Shown here piece by piece: positions 54,556 through 63,832 of a DNA stretch of 64,000 nt. Positions within the stretch are counted from its first letter, which is position 1. Every line of letters starts with the position of its first letter. The notes under the pieces are model-generated. The model was given only the letters and a program-made list of their open reading frames with translations. It was not told the origin of the DNA and made no database searches. Origin of the DNA: Chromobacterium subtsugae (lineage in GTDB: Bacteria > Pseudomonadota > Gammaproteobacteria > Burkholderiales > Chromobacteriaceae). Position numbers and translations under genes: made by a program. The stretch lies in the NCBI RefSeq assembly GCF_001676875.1, contig NZ_JYKA01000009.1, forward strand, positions 95,657-159,656, written 5' to 3'.

Positions 54556-55206
54556 TCACGACATTTCCACCGGCAGGCCGGCCGCCTTCCAGTCGGGAAA
54601 ACCATCCGCCAAACGCCTCGCGGCCAGCCCGCCTGCCCGCAAGGCCGCCACCGCCTGGACGGAAAGCGCGCAAAACGGCCCGCGGCAATAGGCGATGACT
54701 TCCAGCCCGGCCGGCAGTTCGGCCAAGCGCTGCGGCAGCATCTCCAGCGGGATGTTCAGCGCGCCGGGCAGATGGCCTTGCGCGTATTCGTCGGCCGGCC
54801 GCACGTCCAGCAGCAGCGCGTCGCCATCGCGCAGCCTCTCCAGCAACGCCTCGCGCGATACTGCCTCCGCGCCATCCGCTCCGGCGGACAAGCGGCCCAT
54901 TTCGCGGCGCCGATGTTCCGCGCACTGCCGCAAGGCATCCAGCAGATTGACCACCGGGCCGTCGCCCAGCCGGTAAAGCACATGCTTGCCATCGCGCCGC
55001 GACGCCACCAGGCCTGCCCGCTTCAGCTGCTGCAAGTGCTGCGAAGCATTGGCCACCGTCAATCCCGCCAGTTGCGCCAGCCGCTCCACCGGCCGCTCGC
55101 CCTGGGCTGCATGCTCCAGCAGCAGCAGGCGGTGGGCATTGCCGACCGTGCGCGCCAGCTCGGCGAATTCATCGAACATCCGGCCCTGGATATCGCCATC
55201 GCTCAT
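54556..55206 (-). CDS. ArsR-type regulator fused to a rhodanese domain
   Basis: This 216-residue protein has a winged-helix ArsR domain (about 10-95, LAQLAGLTVANASQHLQQLK), a linker, and a rhodanese domain (about 118-214) with active cysteine 174 (YCRGPFCALS) and DVRPADEYAQGH. The start at 55206 was preferred because GGAG lies 8 bases before it; two earlier in-frame ATGs (55215 and 55212) exist. A sulfur-handling sensor is implied, perhaps sensing persulfide. It diverges from the DUF2938 membrane gene over a palindrome. Confidence 0.85.
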   Translation of the reverse strand: MSDGDIQGRMFDEFAELARTVGNAHRLLLLEHAAQGERPVERLAQLAGLTVANASQHLQQLKRAGLVASRRDGKHVLYRLGDGPVVNLLDALRQCAEHRRREMGRLSAGADGAEAVSREALLERLRDGDALLLDVRPADEYAQGHLPGALNIPLEMLPQRLAELPAGLEVIAYCRGPFCALSVQAVAALRAGGLAARRLADGFPDWKAAGLPVEMS

Positions 55207-55231
55207 TGACATCACTCCATTGGAATATCAT

Positions 55232-55253
55232 CATTCAATTTTTCAATTGAATG
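55232..55253. promoter_or_regulatory. ArsR-type operator palindrome
   Basis: CATTCAA (55232-55238) and TTGAATG (55247-55253) form a perfect inverted repeat in AT-rich sequence. It lies between the divergent ArsR-rhodanese gene and the DUF2938 membrane protein gene. The spacing and AT-rich inner bases match ArsR-family operators. Confidence 0.7.
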
Positions 55254-55305
55254 TTATCCAATTTTCCCCTACCCCGCCATCAAACCGCCTCAAGGAGCTC
55301 ATCTC

Positions 55306-55809
55306 ATGGATATCGGACTGGAATCGCTGCGTTGGGCCGTGCCGATCGGCATCGGCGCCACTTTGCTGATGGATGGCTGGGCCTGGCTGCAAAACCGCCT
55401 GCTGGCCACGCCCTCGCTAGACTACGCGCTGGTCGGCCGCTGGATTGGCCATCTGGCACGCGGCAAGCTCAGCCATCCCAGCATCGCCAAGGCGGCGCCG
55501 ATACGCGGCGAAGCCTGGCTGGGCTGGAGCGCGCACTACCTGATAGGCATCCTCTTCGCCGCGCTGCTGCTGGCCGTTGCCGGCCCGGAGTGGGCGCGCC
55601 GCCCCACCCTGGCGCCCGCCTTGCTGACCGGCGCGCTGACGCTGGCCGCCCCCTTCCTCATCCTGCAGCCAGGCATGGGCGCCGGGCTGGCCGCCCGCAA
55701 CACGCCGCAGCCGAATGCCGCCCGTCTGCGCAGCCTGTCGGCCCACATGTCCTTCGGCATCGGCCTGTACGCGTCGGCCGGCATGCTCTGCGCGCTGGCG
55801 CCGTTTTGA
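55306..55809 (+). CDS. DUF2938 family membrane protein
   Basis: This 167-residue protein has GGAG upstream and about four membrane helices (around 12-30, 75-93, 103-121 and 145-165). The WAVPIGIGATLLMDGWAWLQ and DYALVGRWIGHLARGKLSH segments are typical of DUF2938. Function is unknown. The divergent ArsR-rhodanese gene is a likely regulator. Confidence 0.82.
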   Translation: MDIGLESLRWAVPIGIGATLLMDGWAWLQNRLLATPSLDYALVGRWIGHLARGKLSHPSIAKAAPIRGEAWLGWSAHYLIGILFAALLLAVAGPEWARRPTLAPALLTGALTLAAPFLILQPGMGAGLAARNTPQPNAARLRSLSAHMSFGIGLYASAGMLCALAPF

Positions 55810-55982
55810 GACTTCTGGCGGTCGACGAATCGGTAGTCCGGGCGGCGTCTTTCGCCGCCCTGTCAACCAGATCCGCCCTCTTGGATTAAACAGTGTACTA
55901 GGCGGGCGCAAACTGAATAAAATGCATGCCAATCGTCGATTCCGAGCAGACTGCTTCTCAATACAGCCAGGACAGAACAAGA

Positions 55983-57278
55983 ATGAAAAACATGTTTTTG
56001 CTGGGACTGAGCCTAGCCTCAGCCCCAATCGCCAGCCTCGCCGCCGCGCAAGCCGAACCGCAAACCGCCGAACAGCAGGTTGACCGCTACGGCAGCCAGA
56101 TATTCCGCGACAGCCGGGCCGTCGGCATGGTGATGGTGGTGGTCGACAAGAAACAAACCCTGCAGCGCTTCTACGGCCAGACCCGTCCCGGCAGCCGCCA
56201 GAAACCCGATGCCGATTCGCTGCTGCGCATCGCCAGCATCAGCAAAACCATGACCGGTGAAGTGCTGTCGTCATTGGCGCTGGAAAACCGCGTCAAGCTG
56301 GACGACCCGCTGCAAAAATACGCTCCCCAAGGCATGGCGCTGCCGCAAGCCGGCCAATCCATCACCCTGCTCAACCTGGCCACCCATACCAGCGGCTTTC
56401 CGCGCGAGATGCCGGGCAGCAAGCCGCAGGACACGCCGGTATTCGTCTGGCCCGACCAGCAGCAGCGCTGGAGCTGGCTGAGCGCCAGCAAGGCCCGCTT
56501 CGCCGCCGGCGAGAAAGCGCAGTATTCCAATCTGGCGTTCGATTTCCTGGCCGACGCGCTGGCCGTGGCCACCGGCCGGCCTTACGCGGCGCTGCTGCGC
56601 GACAAGATCACCGCGCCGCTGGGCATGAAGGACACCACGCTGAACCCGACCGCCGCCCAATGCGCGCGGCTGCTGGAAGGCTTCGGCGCCAGCCCCTGCG
56701 TCAACACCACCGCGGCCAGCGGCAGCGGCGGCATCTACTCCACCCCGCGCGACATGCAACGCTGGCTGCAAGACCTGGTCTACCCGCAGGACGCCGCGCG
56801 CAAGCAACTGCGCGACCAGATGTTCCGCATGTACTTCAAACGCGACGACCTGCGCAGCTTGCGCGGCATGGATGTGGCGGGCCAGGCTGACGAACTGGGC
56901 CTGGGCTGGATCCGGATGCAGGAAAAGCCGGACGCGCCGGAAATCATCCAGAAGACGGCGGGCGGCGGCGGCTTCATCGGCTACGTCGCCATCGCGCCCA
57001 AGCATGACGTGGCGGTATGGGTGGCGCTCACCCGCAGCGGCGGCACCCACTACCACAATATGAGCGGCGGCGCGAACAAGCTGGTGGCGGAATTAAGCGG
57101 CTACCAGCCCGCCGCGCTGGTTGCGCCCAAGCCGGTCGCCGCCCGCAAAACCGCAGCTCACAAGGCGGTGGTTAGCAAGCCGGCCGCCCGCAAAACCGCT
57201 GCCCACGCAAAACCGGCCGCGCGCAAGGCGGCGGCCGGCAAAAAGACTCACAAGAAACACAAACCGGCCAATAGCTAG
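55983..57278 (+). CDS. AmpH-type serine hydrolase with histone-H1-like tail
   Basis: This 431-residue protein starts MKNMFLLGLSLASAPIASLA (signal peptide). It is a serine beta-lactamase/DD-peptidase fold protein with the SISK motif (Ser85-Lys88), the YSN motif (QYSNLAFDFLADAL) and a glycine-rich region near the KTG position. AmpH is a DD-carboxypeptidase/endopeptidase that acts on the cell wall. Residues from about 380 form a tail of repeated Lys-Ala-Pro units (PAARKTAAH and the like), very basic and repetitive. The tail overlaps the convergent deacetylase gene end. Confidence 0.85.
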   Translation: MKNMFLLGLSLASAPIASLAAAQAEPQTAEQQVDRYGSQIFRDSRAVGMVMVVVDKKQTLQRFYGQTRPGSRQKPDADSLLRIASISKTMTGEVLSSLALENRVKLDDPLQKYAPQGMALPQAGQSITLLNLATHTSGFPREMPGSKPQDTPVFVWPDQQQRWSWLSASKARFAAGEKAQYSNLAFDFLADALAVATGRPYAALLRDKITAPLGMKDTTLNPTAAQCARLLEGFGASPCVNTTAASGSGGIYSTPRDMQRWLQDLVYPQDAARKQLRDQMFRMYFKRDDLRSLRGMDVAGQADELGLGWIRMQEKPDAPEIIQKTAGGGGFIGYVAIAPKHDVAVWVALTRSGGTHYHNMSGGANKLVAELSGYQPAALVAPKPVAARKTAAHKAVVSKPAARKTAAHAKPAARKAAAGKKTHKKHKPANS

Positions 57279-58249
57279 AACGCCGGCACTCCAGAGGCCC
57301 GCTGCGCGAAGCGGGCGATCTCGTCCTTGCGCATGAAGCGAACGCCGTCATGCCCCTGCGCGTAGCGGATGAAGTCCTCCAGCACCTTGACCCGCGCCGG
57401 GCTGCCGGAAATGCGGTCATGCGTGCTGATCGACATCATCCGGCGACGCTGGCCGGCCTCGCGGTACAGCAGGTCGAATTCGGCCTTCAGGTCCGCCAGG
57501 TAGGCCTCGTTGCTCAGCGCCGGCGAATCGTAGCGGACGATGTCGTTGTTGCGCAGCGTGTACGGCACCACCACGAAGGGCTTGCCGTTCACCGGCACCG
57601 TGAACGGCTCGTCGCGGCTGACGTTGTCGATGTGATAAACGAAGCCCAGTTCCTGCAGGATGCCCAGCGTATTGGGCGTGCCGCGCAGCCAGAAGGCGTT
57701 GAAGCCTGTCGGACGGGTGCCGGTGGCGCGTTCGATGCTGGCGATGCTGGCGCGATAGGCGTCGCGCTCCTGCTGCGGCGTCATCGAATACTGCGGCTCC
57801 CAGGTCTGGCCATGGCCGGCGGCCTCGTGGCCTCGCGCCACGATCTCCTTTGCCAGCTGCGGATTGCGGTCCACCGCCTGTCCCACCATGTGCGAAGTCA
57901 CCTTCACCCCGGTGCGGTCCCACAGGTCCAGCAGGCGCGGGATGCCCTCCTTCACGCCGTAGTCGTACCAGCTTTGCATCGGCAAATCGGCGTATTTCGG
58001 GTCCAGCGGCGGGAACGGCCCGCTGGCGCCGCGCTCCGGCTGCGCGCCGGCTTCGAACTGCATGGAAATGGAAATCACCAGTCTGGCGTCTCCGGGCCAG
58101 AAACCCGTTTTGCCGCTTTCAAGTTGCGTCATGTTCTTGCTCGCTCCATTTGCCGCCAGCGCGTCGCCGTGCGCCAGCAACAGGCCGACGCTGCCGGCCG
58201 ACGCGCTGGCCAGGAACTGGCGGCGGTTGATTGAAAAATCGTTGCTCAT
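57275..58249 (-). CDS. Tat-exported polysaccharide deacetylase-fold protein (PuuE-like)
   Basis: This 324-residue protein starts MSNDFSINRRQFLASASAGS, a twin-arginine-like signal (NRRQFLA), with an Ala-rich cleavage region. The body is a NodB-type deacetylase fold, but with ISISMQFEAG where classical members have TFDDG. ARGHEAAGHGQTWEPQ and FNAFWLRGTPNTLGILQ fit the PuuE/allantoinase-like subgroup. Catalysis is therefore uncertain. It heads downstream of an SDR gene. Confidence 0.75.
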   Translation of the reverse strand: MSNDFSINRRQFLASASAGSVGLLLAHGDALAANGASKNMTQLESGKTGFWPGDARLVISISMQFEAGAQPERGASGPFPPLDPKYADLPMQSWYDYGVKEGIPRLLDLWDRTGVKVTSHMVGQAVDRNPQLAKEIVARGHEAAGHGQTWEPQYSMTPQQERDAYRASIASIERATGTRPTGFNAFWLRGTPNTLGILQELGFVYHIDNVSRDEPFTVPVNGKPFVVVPYTLRNNDIVRYDSPALSNEAYLADLKAEFDLLYREAGQRRRMMSISTHDRISGSPARVKVLEDFIRYAQGHDGVRFMRKDEIARFAQRASGVPAF

Positions 58250-58261
58250 CGCCGGCTCCGC

Positions 58262-58969
58262 CTATAGCAAGCCGCCGCCGTCCACATCCAGCACCGCGCC
58301 GGTGAGAAAGGCGTTGCCCATCGCGAACAGATAGGCCTGAGCCAGATCCTGCGGCCGCCCCACCCTCCCCAGCGGCAGGCCCGCGCCGATGCGCGCCATC
58401 GCCGCCTGGCGGCTTTCCGCGCCGTCCGGCCCCCACAGCTCGGTGTCCACCACGCCGGGGCTCACCACGTTGACGCGGCGCGGCGCCAGTTCCTTGGCCA
58501 GATTCTTCGCCGCCGCCTCTAGCGCGGCGTTGACCGTGCTTTTCAGCAAGCCGCCGGCGCCGTATTTGCGCGACAGCAGCCCAGAGGTGAAGGTCACCGA
58601 GGCATCGGCCGCCAGGTAGGGCAGCGCCTGGCGCACCGCCAGCACGGCGCCGAACAGCTTCACATTGAAAGTCCGCTCGAAATCCGCCCACTCCACCGCC
58701 GCCAGCGTGGGCGACCCCACCCGCGCGCCGGCGGTCAGCACCAGGTGGTCGATGCGGCCGATTTCGGCGAAGGCCGCGTCCAGGCTGGCGCTGTCGGTGA
58801 CATCAGCCCGCAGCGACTGCCATGGGCCGCTGACCGTCGGCGAACGCCCCAGCACATACACCTGGGCGCCGGCGTCGGCCGCCTCCTGCGCCACCGCCCG
58901 GCCTATGCCGGAGCCGCCGCCCACCACCACCACACTGCGTTGCCGCAGAAAATCCGCGTTCAGGCTCAT
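58262..58969 (-). CDS. short-chain dehydrogenase/reductase
   Basis: This 235-residue SDR has the NAD(P) loop VVVGGGSGIGRAVAQEAAD (about 12-30), TAGARVG in place of the usual NAG, and RKYGAGGLLKSTVNAALEAA where the catalytic Tyr and Lys are expected, with an atypical spacing between them. The C-terminal LTGAVLDVDGG is canonical. It overlaps the SnoaL-like gene (ATGA) and precedes the deacetylase gene by 12 bases, so the three form an operon. The substrate is not assignable. Confidence 0.85.
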   Translation of the reverse strand: MSLNADFLRQRSVVVVGGGSGIGRAVAQEAADAGAQVYVLGRSPTVSGPWQSLRADVTDSASLDAAFAEIGRIDHLVLTAGARVGSPTLAAVEWADFERTFNVKLFGAVLAVRQALPYLAADASVTFTSGLLSRKYGAGGLLKSTVNAALEAAAKNLAKELAPRRVNVVSPGVVDTELWGPDGAESRQAAMARIGAGLPLGRVGRPQDLAQAYLFAMGNAFLTGAVLDVDGGGLL

Positions 58970-59493
58970 GGCTTCACCACTCCCAGTTGCTTGAGCAGGG
59001 TCAGGTTGTCTTCCAGATGCCAGTTTTCCGCGATGCGGCCGTTCTTCACCCGGTACAGGTCGAAGGCCTGGAAATCCACCGCCTGTCCGGCCCCTTGCGC
59101 GTCGCCGAACTTGCCGGTGAAGTGCCCGGTGAAATGCAGACGCAGCGATACCCGGTCGCCGGCCAGGATCATGTCTGTGACCTCAACCTTCAAATCCGGC
59201 ACCGCCGCGCGGAAAGCGTTCGACGCCTGCAGGGGGCCGGCCACGCCCTGGCGGCGTCCGGCGGGCAAGGTGCGGTCGATGAAGTCGGGGTCCAGCGCCA
59301 GCTCGGCATAGCTCGGATCGCCGGTGTTCCAGAACGCCGCATAGCGCATGGCGGCCAGCTTCACCGCCGCCGCGGCGCCGCCGTTGCGTTCGGAAAACAC
59401 CCGCTGCGGCTGCGGCAAGGCCTCGCCGGCGGCCGCGTGGCCAGCCAGCAGCGCCAGCAGGCCTGCGGTCAGAATATGGGGCAAACGGTTCAT
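58966..59493 (-). CDS. secreted SnoaL-like (ester cyclase-type) protein
   Basis: This 175-residue protein has a signal peptide (MNRLPHILTAGLLALLAGHA). A SnoaL-type fold follows, with YAAFWNTGDPSYAELALDPD and RLHFTGHFTGKFGDAQG. SnoaL relatives catalyse ring closures or are binding proteins. The first gene of an operon with an SDR and a Tat-exported deacetylase-fold protein. A decision about substrate is not possible. Confidence 0.75.
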   Translation of the reverse strand: MNRLPHILTAGLLALLAGHAAAGEALPQPQRVFSERNGGAAAAVKLAAMRYAAFWNTGDPSYAELALDPDFIDRTLPAGRRQGVAGPLQASNAFRAAVPDLKVEVTDMILAGDRVSLRLHFTGHFTGKFGDAQGAGQAVDFQAFDLYRVKNGRIAENWHLEDNLTLLKQLGVVKP

Positions 59494-59719
59494 AGCGATT
59501 CCTCGTGTCAGACAGCGCCGGCCAATCGCCGGCACTTGGGAATCGATTATTGAACCATCAGTTTGAATTGATAATTGGTGTGGAAATTAAAGGATTTTAT
59601 TGCCAAATTTTAAAATGCCGAGCAAACGCGCCGCCGGCCAGCCGGGGAGTGGCTGAGGAAGAACGGCCGCGACGCCGGCAAAGAAGCGAGCAAACCGGCC
59701 AGGACCGGTACGGCAGCCA

Positions 59720-59744
59720 TGAAAAAGCGGCCCACAGGCCGCCT
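59720..59744 (-). terminator. rho-independent terminator after the YjfB-like gene
   Basis: GCGGCC (59727-59732) pairs with GGCCGC (59737-59742) around CACA; on the minus strand it is followed by TTTTT. It lies 47 bases from the YjfB stop. Confidence 0.8.
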
Positions 59745-59790
59745 TAATTATCGCCCGCGCGCCAAGCGCGGCTCACTGGCTGCGCGCCGC

Positions 59791-59976
59791 TCAGGCCCGC
59801 ACGTCCACGTTATTGCCCAGATGCGCCGGATTGGACGCCTGGATCTGCGCCGACGACTCGGCCGCGCCCTGCAGCAGGGTCATCGCGGTTTGCGAATCGG
59901 CCTGCATCGCCTTTTTCAGCACCAGCGCCTGCGCATTGGTGCTGACGTTCGCGCTCACTTGACTTACTGCGTCCAT
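59791..59976 (-). CDS. YjfB-like small motility-associated protein
   Basis: This 61-residue protein starts MDAVSQVSANVSTNAQALVL and has KKAMQADSQTAMTLLQGAAE, ending in GNNVDVRA. The sequence matches the YjfB family (putative motility protein), of unknown role. It is monocistronic with a clear terminator. A related-looking C-terminus appears at the right window edge (63833-64000). Confidence 0.75.
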   Translation of the reverse strand: MDAVSQVSANVSTNAQALVLKKAMQADSQTAMTLLQGAAESSAQIQASNPAHLGNNVDVRA

Positions 59977-60081
59977 AACCCCACCTCCCGGATAGTATGC
60001 GTCACTGCCTGCAGTTTAGCCGCAAGCCGGCCTCTCGGCATAGCAAAACTGCTAGAATGTGCGCCACCCCCCACCTTTTGA

Positions 60082-61053
<972 letters not shown>

Positions 61054-61059
61054 GCCGCC

Positions 61060-61695
61060 GTGAAGACCTTCAAGGACTCTTTGAAGGGTCTTCGCCAGAC
61101 GCTGCGCCAGGCCGCCCCTCCCCCGGCGGCCCCGGCGCGGCCCGCAGCGCCCGAAGAGCCGGATTTCAAGCAACTGTTCCGCGACGTCAAGCCGCTGAAG
61201 CCCGACGGCCGCCATCATCCCAAACCCGCGAAACCCAGTCCGCGCCCGCGCAAGCCCAGCCAGGGCCCCGCGCTGCACGCCGCCGCCTGCCAGGAAATCC
61301 TGCAGCACCAGATAGGCTGGTTCGAGCCGGCGGCCCAACTGCACCAATACGCCCGTCCCGGCATGCCGGCCGCCACCCTCAAGCGGCTGCGCCAGGGCTA
61401 TTGGCCGCAGGCCGCCCAGCTCGACCTGCACGGACTCGACCGCTACCAGGCGCAGGACGCGCTGGCGTTGTTCCTGCACCGCGCCCGACAGCGCGGCCAA
61501 TGCGTGCGGGTGATACATGGCAAGGGCTTCGGCTCGCAAGGCGCGCCGGTGCTGAAAAAAATGGTGCGCAGCTGGCTGCAGCACCATCCGGACGTGCTGG
61601 CGTTTTGCGAGGCGGAAAGCGGCATGGGCGGCAGCGGCTCGCTGCTGGTGCTGCTGCGCCGGCCCAGCCATGCGGACGGCCATGGCGACGATTGA
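61060..61695 (+). CDS. Smr-domain protein
   Basis: This 211-residue protein has a GTG start (61060). A Pro/Lys-rich linker (about 18-72) precedes an Smr domain with LDLHGLDRYQAQDAL and VIHGKGFGSQGAPVLKKMV, where the LDxHG and HGKG motifs are the Smr signature. Family members are nicking endonucleases or RNA-binding nucleases such as SmrA. It is co-directional and almost fused to trxB. Confidence 0.88.
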   Translation: MKTFKDSLKGLRQTLRQAAPPPAAPARPAAPEEPDFKQLFRDVKPLKPDGRHHPKPAKPSPRPRKPSQGPALHAAACQEILQHQIGWFEPAAQLHQYARPGMPAATLKRLRQGYWPQAAQLDLHGLDRYQAQDALALFLHRARQRGQCVRVIHGKGFGSQGAPVLKKMVRSWLQHHPDVLAFCEAESGMGGSGSLLVLLRRPSHADGHGDD

Positions 61696-61773
61696 AGGAT
61701 GACGTGACAATCCCAACTGGAATCCGCTAAGCTCAAAGCACGGCGGACCCCTGCACACCACCAGGAGTTATGC

Positions 61774-62226
61774 ATGACAGGCACACCCTGCCCCGACTTC
61801 ACCCTGCCCGGCACCGCCGGCGCCGAGTTTCAGCTTGCCTCCAGCGACAAACCGCTGGTGATCTACTTCTACCCCAAGGACAACACCCCAGGCTGCACCA
61901 ACGAGAGCATGGATTTCCGCGACCTGCACGGCGAGTTCGCCGCCGCCGGCGCGCAGATCGTCGGCATCTCGCGCGACAGCCTGAAGTCCCACCATAACTT
62001 CAAGGCCAAGCTGGAACTGCCGTTCGAACTGCTGTCGGATGCGGAAGAAACCGCCTGCAGCCTGTTCGGCGTCATCAAAATGAAAAACATGTACGGCAAA
62101 CAAGTAAGAGGCATCGAGCGCAGCACCTTCGTGATAGACGCCCATGGCAATGTGGCGCGCGAATGGCGCGGCGTGAAGGTGCCCGGCCACGCTTCGGAGG
62201 TGCTGGCCTTCGTCAAGACGCTGTAA
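61774..62226 (+). CDS. bcp: peroxiredoxin of the Bcp/PrxQ type
   Basis: This 150-residue protein starts MTGTPCPDFTLPGTAGAEFQ. The peroxidatic cysteine lies in FYPKDNTPGCTNE. The resolving cysteine that many members have five residues later is absent (ESMDF); a further cysteine lies near residue 93 (ETACSLF). It reduces hydrogen peroxide or organic peroxides using thioredoxin, consistent with trxB nearby. Confidence 0.9.
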   Translation: MTGTPCPDFTLPGTAGAEFQLASSDKPLVIYFYPKDNTPGCTNESMDFRDLHGEFAAAGAQIVGISRDSLKSHHNFKAKLELPFELLSDAEETACSLFGVIKMKNMYGKQVRGIERSTFVIDAHGNVAREWRGVKVPGHASEVLAFVKTL

Positions 62227-62284
62227 ACGGTTGTACCCGCCCGGCCAGCCGGCCGGGCAACAACATGAACAAGGGGACCACATC

Positions 62285-63688
62285 ATGGCCGGCCGCAAAA
62301 AGACCACCGCGTGCAAGCTGTTTGTTTTGGACACCAACGTCCTGTTGCACGACCCCACCTGTCTGTACCGCTTCGAAGAACACGATGTGTTCATCCCCAT
62401 CATCACGTTGGAAGAGCTCGACACCCACAAGAAGGGCATGTCCGAAGTGGCGCGCAACGCCCGCCAGGCCAGCCGCTTCCTCGACGACATCATCAGCGGC
62501 CAGGAGCTGAAGATCACCGAAGGCATCCCGCTCAAGCACGCCAGCCGCGACGCCGCCAGCGGCAGGCTGATCCTGCAGACCCAGGCCATCAACGGCACCC
62601 TGCCCTCGTCGCTGCCCATGGGCAAGGCCGACAACCAGATCCTCGGCATCGTGATGGCGCTGAAGAGCCACTACCAGGGCCGCTCCGTCATCCTGGTGTC
62701 CAAGGACATCAATATGCGCATCAAGGCCCGCGCGCTGGGCCTGGAGGCGGAAGACTACTTCAACGACAAGGTGCTGGAAGACACCGACGTGCTGTACACC
62801 GGCACCCGCGAGATCGACCAGAACTTCTGGGAACGCAACAGCAAGGACATCAAGTCGTGGCAGGACCACGGCCGCAGCTACTACCAGCTGTCCGGATCGG
62901 ACTGCGCCAACCTCTACGTCAACCAGCTGCTGTGGCAGGAAGGCGAAAAGCCGTTCCAGGCGCGGGTGATCAAGGTGGAAGGCAAGACCGCGGTGCTGGA
63001 AACGCTGAAGGACTACAGCCACAACAAGAACAACGTCTGGGGCATCACCGCCCGCAACCGCGAGCAGAACTTCGCGCTCAACATGCTGATGGACCCCAAT
63101 GTCGACTTCGTCACGCTGCTGGGCCAGGCCGGCACCGGCAAGACACTGTTGACGCTGGCGGCCGGCTTGGCGATGACGCTGGAGCAGAAGATCTACAGCG
63201 AAATCATCATGACCCGCGTCACCGTGCCGGTGGGAGAGGACATCGGCTTTCTGCCCGGCACCGAGGAAGAAAAGATGGCGCCGTGGATGGGCGCGCTGGA
63301 AGACAACCTCGACGTGCTGAACAAGAGCGACGACGACGGCGGCGACTGGGGCCGCGCGGCGACGCGCGACCTGATCCGCAGCCGCATCAAGGTGAAAAGC
63401 CTCAACTTCATGCGCGGCCGCACCTTCCTCAACAAGTACCTGATCATCGACGAGGCGCAGAACCTGACGCCGAAGCAGATGAAGACGCTGATCACCCGCG
63501 CCGGCCCTGGCACCAAGGTGGTGTGCCTGGGCAACGTCAGCCAGATCGACACCCCTTACCTGACCGAGGGCAGTTCCGGCCTGACCTATGTGGTGGACCG
63601 CTTCAAGGGCTGGGACCACTCCGCCCACATCACGCTGCAGCGCGGCGAGCGCTCGCGGCTGGCCGACCACGCCGGCGAAGTCCTGTAA
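62285..63688 (+). CDS. PIN-PhoH family ATPase (PhoH2-like)
   Basis: This 467-residue protein joins an N-terminal PIN domain (KLFVLDTNVLLHDP, about 10-150, acidic nuclease residues) to a PhoH ATPase domain with P-loop GQAGTGKT (280-287), and IIDEAQNLTPKQMKTLITRA and GNVSQIDTPYL as Walker B and sensor. Such PhoH2 proteins act as RNA helicase-RNases. GGGGACCACATC precedes the ATG. A strong terminator follows. Confidence 0.93.
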   Translation: MAGRKKTTACKLFVLDTNVLLHDPTCLYRFEEHDVFIPIITLEELDTHKKGMSEVARNARQASRFLDDIISGQELKITEGIPLKHASRDAASGRLILQTQAINGTLPSSLPMGKADNQILGIVMALKSHYQGRSVILVSKDINMRIKARALGLEAEDYFNDKVLEDTDVLYTGTREIDQNFWERNSKDIKSWQDHGRSYYQLSGSDCANLYVNQLLWQEGEKPFQARVIKVEGKTAVLETLKDYSHNKNNVWGITARNREQNFALNMLMDPNVDFVTLLGQAGTGKTLLTLAAGLAMTLEQKIYSEIIMTRVTVPVGEDIGFLPGTEEEKMAPWMGALEDNLDVLNKSDDDGGDWGRAATRDLIRSRIKVKSLNFMRGRTFLNKYLIIDEAQNLTPKQMKTLITRAGPGTKVVCLGNVSQIDTPYLTEGSSGLTYVVDRFKGWDHSAHITLQRGERSRLADHAGEVL

Positions 63689-63704
63689 ACCCTCCGATTC
63701 CGGA

Positions 63705-63730
63705 AAAAGCCCCCGCTTGGGGGCTTTTCC
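63705..63730 (+). terminator. rho-independent terminator after the PhoH-type gene
   Basis: AAAAGCCCCC (63705-63714) pairs with GGGGGCTTTT (63719-63728) around GCTT, with T-run beyond. It is 17 bases after the stop. Confidence 0.92.
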
Positions 63731-63778
63731 ATTGCCGCGCCTGTAACCGCGGCCATTCGCCGGAAAAGCCCCCGAACA

Positions 63779-63811
63779 TGAAAAAGCCCCGCAGGCGCGG
63801 CCGGCGGGGCT
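63779..63811 (-). terminator. terminator for the gene at the right edge
   Basis: AGCCCCGC (63785-63792) pairs with GCGGGGCT (63804-63811); on the minus strand a TTTTT run follows. It lies about 20 bases beyond the partial gene end. Confidence 0.8.
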
Positions 63812-63832
63812 GACGTTCACCTCACGACAAGC

